Of a stretch of 64,000 nt of DNA, positions 7,786 to 17,494 are shown one piece after another (within the stretch, counting starts at the first letter, position 1; every line of letters starts with the position of its first letter). Source of the DNA: Rikenellaceae bacterium (GTDB lineage Bacteria > Bacteroidota > Bacteroidia > Bacteroidales > UBA932); the NCBI GenBank assembly GCA_900771005.1, contig CAAGMI010000329.1, positions 1-64,000 of the forward strand, written 5' to 3'. Position numbers and translations under genes: made by a program. Below the pieces are notes generated by a model that saw only the letters and a program-made list of their open reading frames with translations, made no database searches and was not told the DNA's origin.

Positions 7786-10242
7786 ATGAAAATTTCGGAT
7801 TTATTCAAGAAATACGGCGCGTATCTGGTGGCTGCTGCTGTATTTGTTTTGTTGGCTGCAGTTTATTGCAAACCTCAGTTTTCGGGAAAGGTGGTTAATG
7901 CCGGTGATACAATCTCTGGTACTGCTGCTGTGCAAGAGGCAGTTAGATACACGCAGGAGACTGGGGATTTTACTTGGTGGATAGGTAATATGTTCAGTGG
8001 TATGCCGGACTATCAAGTTGGAGGTGGACATTACAAGTCAACTTCATTGCTTGCTCCTTTTGAAATTATTTTGCATAGAGGGCACTGGGATACTGCTTGG
8101 ATATTTATCATCTATTTCTTCTGTTTTTTTATTCTATTACGTTCATTTGAAATTGACAAATGGCTTAGTATCGTAGGGTCGATTGCCATTACTCTTTCCT
8201 CATATTTCATTGTAATCATCGCCGCCGGGCACAATAGTAAGACATCTACAATTGCTCTGATTTCTGTCGTAATGGCAGGCTTCTATCTCATATTCAGGAA
8301 GAAATATGGGCTGGGAGCTATCCTTGTCATGCTTTTTAGTTCTATAGGGTTCGGTGCTCATCCGCAGATGGCATACTATCTTTTCATGATGATGGGGTTG
8401 ATGTGGATTGCAGAACTTTGGACGCATATCAAAGAAAAGAGAGTTCGAGATCTTGTTATCGGAACTGCAATCTTTGTTTTGGCATTAGGCATTGGAATGG
8501 GTACTGGCTCCTCAAATATCTTTGTCAATAGTGAATATGCCGAACAGACGATGCGTGGTGGTCACTCCGATATTGTTGCCGAAGGAGAGGCTTCAGAGGA
8601 AGCATATACTAAAGGCCTTGATATCGAGTATGCTACCCAATGGAGCTATGGGATTGATGAAACTATGAGTTTTATAATTCCGGGTTTTATGGGTGGAGCG
8701 AATAGCATAGACGTTGGAAAAGATTCGAAATTATACAAGACTCTTGTCGACAATGGCGTTGCGCCAAAGAGCGCTGCCGATTTTTGTAAGAATGTTCCGA
8801 TGTACTGGGGTGACCAGCCGTTCACGTCTGGTAATGTGTATATGGGAGCGATCATCTGCTTCCTCTTCCTATTGGGCTTGCTGATTGTTGAAGGTCCGTA
8901 CAAATGGGCTCTTCTAGCTGCTACATTGTTCTCAACAGCTCTTGCATGGGGCCATAATTGTATGTGGCTTACTGAATTGTTCTTTAAGTATTTCCCGTTG
9001 TACAATAAGTTCAGGGCAGTTTCATCCATTTTGATAGTGGCGGAAATAGCTATGCCGTTGCTCGGTTTCTTGGCTATCAAGCAGATTATGGATGGAACTG
9101 TTGACAAGAAAAAACTCTTTAAGAGTCTTTATATTTCCGGTGGCGTGACCGCAGGTATATGTCTCATTTTTGCTTTGTTCGGAGGAGCGATGTTCAGTTT
9201 TACATCACAATATGATGCATCATGGTCTTCAAGCCTTCCAGACTGGCTGTATGTGGCTATTGTTGATCAAAGAGCAGCGCTGCTCCGTTCAGACAGCTTC
9301 CGTTCATTCCTGTTTATCGTTGCCGCATTCGGCTTGCTATGGATATACGCAAAAGGAAAATTGAAGAATGGCTGGATGATTGCTATCCTCGGTGTGCTTG
9401 TCCTTGCGGATATGTGGCCTATTGACAAAAGATATTTCAATGATGACTATTTTGTTACTCCTAAGCAGAATAGCAATGCTTTTGCAATTCAGCCTTATGA
9501 AGAGCAACTCTTGCAGGATCCTTCCCATTTCCGGGTGTTCAACCTTACAACCAATACGTGGAACGATGCTCGCACCTCATATTATTTAAAATCGATAGGT
9601 GGTTATCATGCGGCCAAGCTCCGCAGGTATCAGGATCTTATTGATCAGCATCTTTCCGTAATGCACTGGCCTGTCATTGGGATGCTGAATGCAAAATATA
9701 TCATTGTTCCCGGCGAGGACGGTATCCCTCAGCCGCAAATAAACCCTTATGCCCTTGGAAATGCATGGTTTGTTGATAAGCTGTATGTCGTAGATAATGC
9801 AAATGAAGAGTCCGATGCTTTAAATATGATAGACCTTTCTCATGAGGCTGTACTTGAAAAGACGTTTACTCAATATATTCCGGATTACGAGCCGGTTATT
9901 CCTGAAGATGCTAGTGTTGTTTTAAATAAATACACTCCAAAGGAGTTGGACTACACTTGCAGTAGTTCCCAACCTGGTACAGTCGTATTTTCTGAGATAT
10001 ACTATCCTTATGGTTGGAAAGCTACTATTGATGGACAGGCCGTTGATCACTACCGTGTGAATTACATGCTTCGTGCTGTAAATGTCCCGGCGGGGCAGCA
10101 TAATATTCATTTTATCTTTGATCCTGACAGTGTCCGCAAGGGAGATACAATTGCGTTGATATGCATTATCTTGATGTATATCACCATTTTTGCTATTGTT
10201 GTATGTGGTGCAGTAAAACTCTATAATACACGCAAGAGTTAA
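7786..10242 (+). CDS. YfhO-type large membrane protein (putative GT-C)
   Basis: The 818-residue protein has about 12 or more hydrophobic helices spread over residues 15-540, then a soluble C-terminal region and a last helix near 790-810. The pattern and the loop motif GHNSKTSTIALISVV fit the YfhO family. Characterised Firmicute members take part in lipid-carrier-dependent glycosylation of envelope polymers, and the topology resembles GT-C enzymes. A -7 element TAATTTTG (7757-7764) lies 21 bp before the ATG. The next gene begins at the base after this stop, so the two are linked. A role in glycan decoration or polymerisation is inferred from the neighbours. Confidence 0.8.
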   Translation: MKISDLFKKYGAYLVAAAVFVLLAAVYCKPQFSGKVVNAGDTISGTAAVQEAVRYTQETGDFTWWIGNMFSGMPDYQVGGGHYKSTSLLAPFEIILHRGHWDTAWIFIIYFFCFFILLRSFEIDKWLSIVGSIAITLSSYFIVIIAAGHNSKTSTIALISVVMAGFYLIFRKKYGLGAILVMLFSSIGFGAHPQMAYYLFMMMGLMWIAELWTHIKEKRVRDLVIGTAIFVLALGIGMGTGSSNIFVNSEYAEQTMRGGHSDIVAEGEASEEAYTKGLDIEYATQWSYGIDETMSFIIPGFMGGANSIDVGKDSKLYKTLVDNGVAPKSAADFCKNVPMYWGDQPFTSGNVYMGAIICFLFLLGLLIVEGPYKWALLAATLFSTALAWGHNCMWLTELFFKYFPLYNKFRAVSSILIVAEIAMPLLGFLAIKQIMDGTVDKKKLFKSLYISGGVTAGICLIFALFGGAMFSFTSQYDASWSSSLPDWLYVAIVDQRAALLRSDSFRSFLFIVAAFGLLWIYAKGKLKNGWMIAILGVLVLADMWPIDKRYFNDDYFVTPKQNSNAFAIQPYEEQLLQDPSHFRVFNLTTNTWNDARTSYYLKSIGGYHAAKLRRYQDLIDQHLSVMHWPVIGMLNAKYIIVPGEDGIPQPQINPYALGNAWFVDKLYVVDNANEESDALNMIDLSHEAVLEKTFTQYIPDYEPVIPEDASVVLNKYTPKELDYTCSSSQPGTVVFSEIYYPYGWKATIDGQAVDHYRVNYMLRAVNVPAGQHNIHFIFDPDSVRKGDTIALICIILMYITIFAIVVCGAVKLYNTRKS

Positions 10243-11193
10243 GTGGTTGGTAATAGAGAAGCAAGTTTTGATCTTATCAGAGCAACTGCCATTGTCCTGA
10301 TTGTACTTACGCACAGTACCTCAATTTTGGGATTTGACGTGTCTTCTTCTCTTTTGAACCGTATAATGTACTCAAAGTCTGCTTTTTATGGCCTCGGGTT
10401 GTTTACGATGCTTTCCGGTGCATTACAGATGAGAAGCAGGTATGATTTTCTCACTTATTACCGAAAAAGGTTCATACGTATTCTTGTTCCCTTTGCTCTA
10501 TGGGCAACGTTCGTTTATGTAATCTCCTCCATTTTGGGGAAATATGATAATGTACATTCCTTAACTGACGCTCTTGTAAATTACTTTCCGGCGTTGCTAT
10601 TGAATAGGATTAATGTTGCATATTGGTACGTATATTTAATAATACTTCTTTACGCATTAACGCCATTCTTTATCAAAATCTTCCGTAGAAATGACCGCGC
10701 ATCCTTCTTTGCTTTGACAACAGTATTGCTTGTCTGGCTTATTATTGAGACTTTTTTGTCTGTGGAGGGTAATGCCGGAATGGTTATTTTCTACATGGGA
10801 CTGTATCTTCTGGGATGGTTTCTAGATAAGGTGGTTAAGCGGACACGTCTCTCAGCAATTTTGGGAATCTCCGGATTTGTCATTCTTTTTGCTATTGACT
10901 GTTTGTACGTTTCAAATTTTATGCGCCTGCTCAGTCTGGTGAGCCTGTATGTTGGTCTTTCAGGTATTCAATTTGATAATTCTGTCATATTTGATTTAAG
11001 CAGATATAGTTATACGGTATACCTGACACATTTCATCTTCATCCGTTTTCTTTTTACGCTTATCCCTGGATTCTTCTCAAGAAATATAATTATGCCTATT
11101 CTTATGATGACGATTGTAGTCATTATCGAATACTACTTCTGTAAGTTCCTTGAAAAGTGTAAATTTGTTCCTAACAGCATTGTTGGTTTTTAG
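10243..11193 (+). CDS. Acyltransferase-3 family membrane protein
   Basis: The 316 residues with about ten membrane helices start with ASFDLIRATAIVLIVLTHST, the family signature including the conserved His. The start is a GTG directly abutting the TAA of the YfhO-type gene, so translation is probably coupled. Expected role: O-acylation of a sugar in the surface glycan. This is the second of three such enzymes in the locus, which share little sequence and so probably modify different positions. Confidence 0.82.
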   Translation: MVGNREASFDLIRATAIVLIVLTHSTSILGFDVSSSLLNRIMYSKSAFYGLGLFTMLSGALQMRSRYDFLTYYRKRFIRILVPFALWATFVYVISSILGKYDNVHSLTDALVNYFPALLLNRINVAYWYVYLIILLYALTPFFIKIFRRNDRASFFALTTVLLVWLIIETFLSVEGNAGMVIFYMGLYLLGWFLDKVVKRTRLSAILGISGFVILFAIDCLYVSNFMRLLSLVSLYVGLSGIQFDNSVIFDLSRYSYTVYLTHFIFIRFLFTLIPGFFSRNIIMPILMMTIVVIIEYYFCKFLEKCKFVPNSIVGF

Positions 11194-11201
11194 ATAGTAT
11201 A

Positions 11202-11981
11202 ATGATTAAGATTTCTATCATTGTTCCTGTTTATAATTCAAGTAATTTCATTTATGATTGCTTGCAATCTCTTGCTTTTCAAACTACTGATGAGATAGAG
11301 ATTATCCTTGTCGATGATCATGGGACGGATGATAGCATGGACAAGGTCAAGAGTTTCATCGCCGGATATTCCGGGAAGAAGTCCTTTGTCCTTGCACAGA
11401 CATTGAAAAACAGTGGCCCCGGAGTGGCGAGGAATGTGGGAATAGGATTGGCAAAAGGGGAGTATCTCGCATTTGTTGACAGTGATGATTATGTCGAGCC
11501 GACATATTGCGAGGATCTATATGGGGTGGCTGTAGCAAATGGCGCTGATATGGCTTGTTGTGACATTAAGATTGGGAATGATATCAAAACTAATCCGGAC
11601 GTTTATGACAAAAAGTATTTCCTGAAGCATTTTGTCTCCTATTTTACAACGTTCATTTATAGGAAGGATCTTCTTGAATCCAATTCAGTGCGTTTCCCTA
11701 ATGGTTTCAGTGCTGAAGATACATGTTTCCTTACTTGCTGCATCCTTTCTGCAAACAAGATCGTACAGATTCACAAGCCATTATATCACTACATTCTTCA
11801 CGAGGAGTCCGTCAGTAAAAAGAAGAACCGCAGGCGTGCTCTTGTGCGTGTAAAGTCTATAAAATCAATAATTCAGTTTGCAAAGACGAAAGGCCTATAT
11901 CCCCAGTACAGGTGTATTTTGAACCTGTTACTTTTGAAAAAAGGTTATGGAATGGCGATAAAAGATTTGATATTCGGATAG
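11202..11981 (+). CDS. GT2 glycosyltransferase
   Basis: The 259-residue protein has a GT-A nucleotide-sugar domain: ISIIVPVYNSSNFIYDCL at the start, ILVDDHGTDDS, then AFVDSDDYVEP carrying the metal-binding DSDD. NGFSAEDTCF supplies the downstream ED. It is shorter than many GT2 enzymes but shows all core motifs and no sign of truncation. It lies 8 bp after the acyltransferase gene and 1 bp before the fucosyltransferase gene, in one plus-strand operon. Confidence 0.87.
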   Translation: MIKISIIVPVYNSSNFIYDCLQSLAFQTTDEIEIILVDDHGTDDSMDKVKSFIAGYSGKKSFVLAQTLKNSGPGVARNVGIGLAKGEYLAFVDSDDYVEPTYCEDLYGVAVANGADMACCDIKIGNDIKTNPDVYDKKYFLKHFVSYFTTFIYRKDLLESNSVRFPNGFSAEDTCFLTCCILSANKIVQIHKPLYHYILHEESVSKKKNRRRALVRVKSIKSIIQFAKTKGLYPQYRCILNLLLLKKGYGMAIKDLIFG

Positions 11982-11982
11982 T

Positions 11983-13002
11983 ATGAAGAAGCAGATTAGA
12001 ATAAGATTTGTTGACTTCTGGGATAATTTTGTTCCGGAAGACTCGCTATTTTACAAGATTCTATCAGAGAAATATGATGTTATTCTTTCTGATAATCCTG
12101 ATTATATCTTCTTCTCTGTTTTCGGACAGGAACACCTGAAGTTTGATTGCATAAAGATATTCTATACTGGAGAAAATCAATCGGCTGATTTTAACCTGTG
12201 CGACTATGCCATAGGTTTCGATTATCTTGAATTCGGTGATAGGTACCTAAGATTCCCTTTTTATCTTTTTGATGATGAATCCTTTGATGCGATTAAAGAT
12301 CGAAAAGAGCTTTCAGAATTATCTTCTAAAACAGCCTTTTGTAGTTTTGTCGTTTCCAATAATAATGCTTCTCCTGAGCGTGATGTTTTTTTTGATAAAT
12401 TGTCAGAATATAAACAGATTTCATCAGGCGGAAGATATCGGAATAATGTTGGCGGTCCTGTCGCTGACAAACTTGAATTTCAAAAAAAACACAAATTTGC
12501 CATAGCATTTGAAAATTGTTCTCAACCGGGATATTCAACTGAAAAAATATTGCAGGCTTTTGCCGCGCAGACAGTCCCAATTTATTGGGGAGATCCGCTG
12601 ATCGGATTGTCTTTTAATGAGAATGCATTTATCAATTGCCATTCATTTGCATCCTGGGATGACGTTATCGATAGGGTAAAGATGCTTGACAATGATGACG
12701 TGGAGTATTTAAAAGTGCTGAATGCACAGATATTTACCTCTGGGGCACCTTCACGAGGACAAAAGATAGAGGAACTCAAAATTTTTCTTTATCGAATTTT
12801 TGATTCGAATCCGGCTGAAGCCTCGCGTTTTAACCGTTTTTATTGGGGACGTCGCTACCTAAAACTAGCGTGTACCCGTGAGAGAGCATATCGTCTCTCA
12901 CCGAAAGGAATAGCTGAATCTATCTATAAAAGGACCCTTTGGAAGTGGAGAAGGAAAAACAGGCTGTTCTGGAAGATTGACCGGTTGATTAAGAAACAAT
13001 AA
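11983..13002 (+). CDS. GT10 alpha-1,3/4-fucosyltransferase
   Basis: The 339-residue product matches GT10 fucosyltransferases. The hallmark region AIAFENCSQPGYSTEKIL contains the conserved E/N and TEK of the GDP-fucose site and is followed by VPIYWGDP, typical of the family C-terminal Rossmann half. It should transfer L-fucose from GDP-fucose to a GlcNAc- or glucose-type acceptor in the surface glycan. Functionally it is the consumer for the GDP-fucose made by gmd/fcl 9 kb upstream. The C-terminus is basic (WKWRRKNR), which may help membrane association. Last gene of the plus-strand operon. Confidence 0.9.
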   Translation: MKKQIRIRFVDFWDNFVPEDSLFYKILSEKYDVILSDNPDYIFFSVFGQEHLKFDCIKIFYTGENQSADFNLCDYAIGFDYLEFGDRYLRFPFYLFDDESFDAIKDRKELSELSSKTAFCSFVVSNNNASPERDVFFDKLSEYKQISSGGRYRNNVGGPVADKLEFQKKHKFAIAFENCSQPGYSTEKILQAFAAQTVPIYWGDPLIGLSFNENAFINCHSFASWDDVIDRVKMLDNDDVEYLKVLNAQIFTSGAPSRGQKIEELKIFLYRIFDSNPAEASRFNRFYWGRRYLKLACTRERAYRLSPKGIAESIYKRTLWKWRRKNRLFWKIDRLIKKQ

Positions 13003-13050
13003 TAAAACTGCTGATTGGTAGTTCCTGCTCCTAGTTGTTTCCTATTGATT

Positions 13051-14070
13051 TTAGTGATATTGTTTGATCCCGTCAAGCATTTGCTGCATTCGACATTCGT
13101 AGGTATGATGCTGAATTACAATTTTGTGTGCTTTTTGCGCATTCGCTGATTTGTCATGTGCCAGAGATTCTGAGATAACTTTAATGAGACCATTATTATC
13201 TTTGAATAACCCGATTTCTCCGTTATGGAAAATAGATTCTATATATGGGTTTGAATCAGATATTTGATATGCACCACTCCCACAGATTTCAAAAAGTCTT
13301 GGATTAGCGCCATTTTTCTGGTCTTCGCGATGAATATTGAGAACAATTTTTGAACGATTGTAATACTTATTTACTTCTTCAGGTGAAACATTGTGGTTTG
13401 TATAAATATCACGGTTTTCTCTAAATATACATTTAAGTAACCCTTTGTACCAGGGCTTGTATTCGCCAATTACCTTGATTTTTCTCTCGGGGAAGGTCTC
13501 TATGATTTTTTGTATTGTTTTTTGTCTGTTGGGATAAAAATATAAGTTCCCAACAAAAAGAATGTCAATGTCTTTTTTGCTGTCAGCAATAGGGAAATAT
13601 GTCTTTACATCGCAAGCTTGCGGCAAGAAGGATGCTTTTAATCCAATATCTTCAAGAATCTTGATGTCATTCTTATCGAAACTGAAGATATGGTCGCAGT
13701 GTTTGAGATTATCAATGCAATTTGGCATCTTGGAGATATTATCAAATAGCCAAATTGCAATAGTAGCATTGTTGCGCATATAATTTATTGTCCCAGAATC
13801 CAGGAAATCGGCATTCATGATGAAGACTAAATCTGGCTGATTTTTTTGAAAGATATCCCTAACCTTTGTTGCATAGATATTTTTATGTTTCCCTTCAATT
13901 CTAGTGTTAATTGATTTGAACTTTATTTTCATTACACACTTCTGAAAAAAGGAAAAGTCTTTGTATCCCAACGTATATGTATGGTGGCCTAAAGATTTGA
14001 ATGCGTCATTGACGGCTGATAAGAAATGGTAGTAATTTGGGCCAAGAATCAGTACTTTTTGAAAATCCAT
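13051..14070 (-). CDS. CgeB-like glycosyltransferase
   Basis: The roughly 339-residue product has a GT-B-like layout of the CgeB/spore-maturation family: LILGPNYYHFLSAVNDAF at the N-terminus, DILFVGNLYFYPNR opening the second half, and NGANPRLFEICGSGAYQI plus IESIFHNGEIGLF as the donor-binding C-terminal motifs. ATG 14070 is preferred over 14082 because the family begins a few residues before KVLILG. It is a lone minus-strand gene facing the fucosyltransferase operon. It probably adds a sugar to the glycan; specificity is unknown. Confidence 0.8.
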   Translation of the reverse strand: MDFQKVLILGPNYYHFLSAVNDAFKSLGHHTYTLGYKDFSFFQKCVMKIKFKSINTRIEGKHKNIYATKVRDIFQKNQPDLVFIMNADFLDSGTINYMRNNATIAIWLFDNISKMPNCIDNLKHCDHIFSFDKNDIKILEDIGLKASFLPQACDVKTYFPIADSKKDIDILFVGNLYFYPNRQKTIQKIIETFPERKIKVIGEYKPWYKGLLKCIFRENRDIYTNHNVSPEEVNKYYNRSKIVLNIHREDQKNGANPRLFEICGSGAYQISDSNPYIESIFHNGEIGLFKDNNGLIKVISESLAHDKSANAQKAHKIVIQHHTYECRMQQMLDGIKQYH

Positions 14071-14213
14071 TAATAAATACAAATTATAAACGATATTACA
14101 AAAATACTGACATTTCCGATAGAAAATCGAAAATAGTATTTAATTTATTTCTATTTTACCTCGATAAATATTTTCTGTTAGAAATACTATTCCTAAATTT
14201 GAAACTATATTAT

Positions 14214-15146
14214 ATGCCTCGGCATTTGACAATTTCTACTCCTACGCTTAATATGATTGATAATAAGAAATCTGGCACCATAGATGTCTCCGTCATAATT
14301 GTCAATTACAACACATGTAGGTTAACGAAGGAATGTGTTGATAGCATTATCGTCAATACCAAAGATATTAATTATGAGATTATAATAGTTGATAATGCTT
14401 CCGAAGATGAAAGTAAGTTGTGTTTCACTAATGATTGTCGTGTCACTTACATCTACAGTAATGATAATATTGGCTTTGGAAAGGCTAACAATATTGGTGT
14501 TGAATATGCACACGGAAGAAATATTTTGTTTCTGAATTCTGACACACTTTTGATGAATAATGCCATAAAAGAGCTGTCTGAATACCTTGATGATCATCAA
14601 GATGTTGGAGCATGTGGCGGCAATTTGTATGATTTATACGGGAATCCTGAAAACTCATTCGATAGGTATTTCCCATCCATTTATACTGAGGTTAATATTT
14701 TATTGCGCGAAATCCCTGATAAGATATTATATGGCCGAAATTTGCACTTCAATTATTCTGATAATCCGTTGCCGGTTGCATACATTATTGGTGCGGATTT
14801 GATGATAAGGCGAAAAGTTTTGGATCAGGTGGGTATTTTTAATCCTGAATTTTTTCTTTATTTTGAGGAAACGGAATTATGCTTAAGAATACGCAAGAAT
14901 GGTTGGGATGTAATTTCATTACCTGAAGCTAAAATCATTCATTTAGCTGGGAAAAGCACCATCAATGTGAATAGACTCAAAATATTTGAAGACAGCAGAA
15001 GAATTTTTTACCGATTATCTTATCCTTCTGGTCATTTGAAAATAGCGAACTTTATCAGAAAGGTTACTTATTATACCAAAATCTTGTTTTCTCAAAAAGA
15101 GGTTCGAAATAGATGGAAGCAAATGGAGAGTATCATTATTAGATAG
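14214..15146 (+). CDS. GT2 glycosyltransferase, rhamnosyltransferase-like
   Basis: A GT-A enzyme of about 310 residues: VSVIIVNYNTCRLTKECV, IIVDNASEDES, ILFLNSDTLL, then LYFEETELCLRIRKNGW with the ED-type acceptor motif. This set is common in rhamnosyltransferase-like GT2 proteins. An in-frame ATG at 14037 exists but lies antisense inside the divergent CgeB-like gene, so it is rejected. The start is ATG 14214 or ATG 14253, since a -7 element TAAATTTG sits at 14194-14201. It is followed 9 bp later by a GT4 gene. Confidence 0.85.
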   Translation: MPRHLTISTPTLNMIDNKKSGTIDVSVIIVNYNTCRLTKECVDSIIVNTKDINYEIIIVDNASEDESKLCFTNDCRVTYIYSNDNIGFGKANNIGVEYAHGRNILFLNSDTLLMNNAIKELSEYLDDHQDVGACGGNLYDLYGNPENSFDRYFPSIYTEVNILLREIPDKILYGRNLHFNYSDNPLPVAYIIGADLMIRRKVLDQVGIFNPEFFLYFEETELCLRIRKNGWDVISLPEAKIIHLAGKSTINVNRLKIFEDSRRIFYRLSYPSGHLKIANFIRKVTYYTKILFSQKEVRNRWKQMESIIIR

Positions 15147-15155
15147 AGTTATTTT

Positions 15156-16388
15156 ATGGCAGAAAATAAACTTAAAATACTTTTTGTACTTCCGTTTCTT
15201 CCATGGCCATTGTCTAGCGGTGGCCATCAGGCGGTATATAATGGGATAAAAGCTTTGGTGGGCAAAGCTGAAATTCACCTTGTCTATTATGTTGGTCAAT
15301 TTGATAGAGATTCTGACAAACGAAAGGTTCTCGACCGTTCATTGGGTGGAAATGTCGATATAATTCCATACATAGATAGAGTGAAATCTTGGGACGGAAG
15401 AATTATTCTCAAGCGGCTTCTTGTTAAGATCCACAGAAGAGTTGATGTTAAATCTTATGCGTTTTATACCAGGCTTCATGATCAGAATTATTACGCGTAT
15501 GTGAACTCTCTGGTTAGAGACCTATCTATAAATCTGGTTCAGATTGATATGATGGAGAATATTGATTTTGTCTTGTCTTTGCCGGAGTCGGTTAAAAAAG
15601 TATTTGTTCATCATGAATTAAGATATGAGCGTAATAGAAGATTTATGAATGAATGGGGTGGTCGCGACGAATATCTTAAAGTTTTGTCTGAAATTGAGAG
15701 AATCAAAGAAGTCAATTTGCTGAATAAATATGATACGGTTATTACTTTTTCGGAAATTGACAAAGAAAAGCTTCTTTCACAAGGCGTTGCGGGCCCTGTT
15801 TTCGTTTCATCTCCTGTGGTTGATTCAACTCCGCTGTTTAGTAAAAATAATGCTTCTGCTACAATTAGTTATGTGGGCCCCGAATCTCATCTTCCGAATA
15901 AACTGGGTTTAATATGGTTTCTTGACAATGTCTGGCCTTTGGTGATTGAGGCCAATTCATCTTTTAAGTTGAACATCGTAGGGAAGTGGTCATCCGCTAC
16001 ATTGTCCGAATGGCGTAGAAAATACAAGAACATCTATTTTAAGGGATTTGTGGAGGATTTGTCCTCCATAATTCGAGGAACAACTATGATAGTTCCTGTA
16101 TTTGTTGGTAGTGGTATTAGGATGAAAATACTTGAGTCTATATCTGCAGGAGTCCCATTTGTAAGTACAAATGTTGGAGCAGAAGGTATTCCTCTTGTAA
16201 GCGGGCGGGATTGTTACATAACAGATGATCCGAATGAATTTGCACAAAATATCATTGCCTTGGAAGATGAACATTTGAGAAATTCATTTACTGAAGCAGC
16301 AATGATTATTCTTAAAGATCATTTCTCTATTAATAGACTTTCAGACGAAAGGGTTAGCTTGTATAAAAAGTTGGCTCATATCAAGTAA
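15156..16388 (+). CDS. GT4 glycosyltransferase
   Basis: The 410-residue GT-B enzyme has LFVLPFLPWPLSSGGHQAV as the glycine-rich acceptor loop at the N-terminus. SYVGPESHLPNKLGLIWF starts the second Rossmann domain, and GSGIRMKILESISAGVPFV is the donor-binding GxxxK...E signature of GT4. It should use a nucleotide sugar to extend a lipid-linked glycan at the cytoplasmic face. It meets a minus-strand acyltransferase gene tail-to-tail with a 4-bp gap. Confidence 0.88.
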   Translation: MAENKLKILFVLPFLPWPLSSGGHQAVYNGIKALVGKAEIHLVYYVGQFDRDSDKRKVLDRSLGGNVDIIPYIDRVKSWDGRIILKRLLVKIHRRVDVKSYAFYTRLHDQNYYAYVNSLVRDLSINLVQIDMMENIDFVLSLPESVKKVFVHHELRYERNRRFMNEWGGRDEYLKVLSEIERIKEVNLLNKYDTVITFSEIDKEKLLSQGVAGPVFVSSPVVDSTPLFSKNNASATISYVGPESHLPNKLGLIWFLDNVWPLVIEANSSFKLNIVGKWSSATLSEWRRKYKNIYFKGFVEDLSSIIRGTTMIVPVFVGSGIRMKILESISAGVPFVSTNVGAEGIPLVSGRDCYITDDPNEFAQNIIALEDEHLRNSFTEAAMIILKDHFSINRLSDERVSLYKKLAHIK

Positions 16389-16392
16389 TTAG

Positions 16393-17472
16393 CTAACTCT
16401 TATAGACTTGTGTGGATTTGTGGTACGCTCGAATTATGCTTTTTATATAGCTGAAGCATAATGGCAAAAATATCCCTATAAGTAGATAAGCAACCCACCA
16501 ACCGTTTGATCCAAATTCTCCAATTATTGGAAACTCGGCCAAATGGGCTATATCGAGACGATATATCTTAATGATTATCAATGAAACAACTTTGAACGAA
16601 ATGAAATGCAGCGCGAGTATGTCTAATGTGTTATTGCCTATAAATAGTAAAAATCGATTTATCGCCCTGAATTGTTTGATAGTTGTGATATAATGACTAA
16701 TCCCGAGGCAAAATAGGGTCCCTGCTAGGGCAGAAATTGAGTAAGGTAATAAAGTTGCGTCCGTGACATCAGTTAATGATGCCGGCCACCATTTGGATCC
16801 GGCAAGGACTGTAGCTGCTAATAATAAAATGACAATAGGATTATTTTCAAATTTAAATTCTTTTTCCTTGTAATACTTTCCACACAAAAAGAAAAATGAG
16901 CAGTAGATTTCAGGCTTCCCAATGAGAAGATAGGGAATATGGAAATTGAAATGTATAATGAGAAAGGTGGCGACAAGTGAAATCAGAATACACCTTCCTG
17001 CCTTTTTTAATAATTTCAAAAGTATGTAGGCAATGGTTGATCCCCAAAATAGAGCTTTAATGAACCAGAATCCTCCAAGTAACTGTTCGCTTCCGTGAAA
17101 TAGAATAATCTGTGCTGTATGTCTAAAGAAATCACTTAGCGAATATAAGTGCGAAGTAGAACCATTATATCCAAAAGTGTCATTATATAAATTCCAATGA
17201 TAGAATAAATTATGGAGTGCAAGAAAAATAAGACTCCATATGACGAAAGGAATGTATAGCCTTTTTATTCTGCCAATCAGATAGGCCTTAGGCTCATTGA
17301 TGTATTTTTCTTTAAAACAATACCCGGACATAAAAACAAACAGCGGCATATGGAACATATAAATTATTGCATTCCCGCTATGAGAAAAGCCTGTATGACC
17401 CAATACCATGAGAATAATGGCAAGGGCCTTGCATATGGATACGTTATCATATTTTTGCTTAATAATCTCCAT
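16393..17472 (-). CDS. Acyltransferase-3 family membrane protein
   Basis: The 359 residues with about ten membrane helices begin NVSICKALAIILMVLGHTGF, including the conserved His, with YMFHMPLFVFMSGYCF as the second motif. It is the third acyltransferase of the locus and probably O-acylates a glycan residue. It lies 22 bp downstream of the GT4-like gene on the same strand, at the end of a minus-strand operon. Confidence 0.83.
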   Translation of the reverse strand: MEIIKQKYDNVSICKALAIILMVLGHTGFSHSGNAIIYMFHMPLFVFMSGYCFKEKYINEPKAYLIGRIKRLYIPFVIWSLIFLALHNLFYHWNLYNDTFGYNGSTSHLYSLSDFFRHTAQIILFHGSEQLLGGFWFIKALFWGSTIAYILLKLLKKAGRCILISLVATFLIIHFNFHIPYLLIGKPEIYCSFFFLCGKYYKEKEFKFENNPIVILLLAATVLAGSKWWPASLTDVTDATLLPYSISALAGTLFCLGISHYITTIKQFRAINRFLLFIGNNTLDILALHFISFKVVSLIIIKIYRLDIAHLAEFPIIGEFGSNGWWVAYLLIGIFLPLCFSYIKSIIRAYHKSTQVYKS

Positions 17473-17494
17473 CTTCCGGGTCCATTATCTTATT

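Noticed and set aside
14037..14213. Longer N-terminus for the GT2 gene
   Set aside because: It would run antisense through the CgeB-like gene start and has Lys/Asn/Phe-rich composition typical of non-coding A/T-rich sequence.
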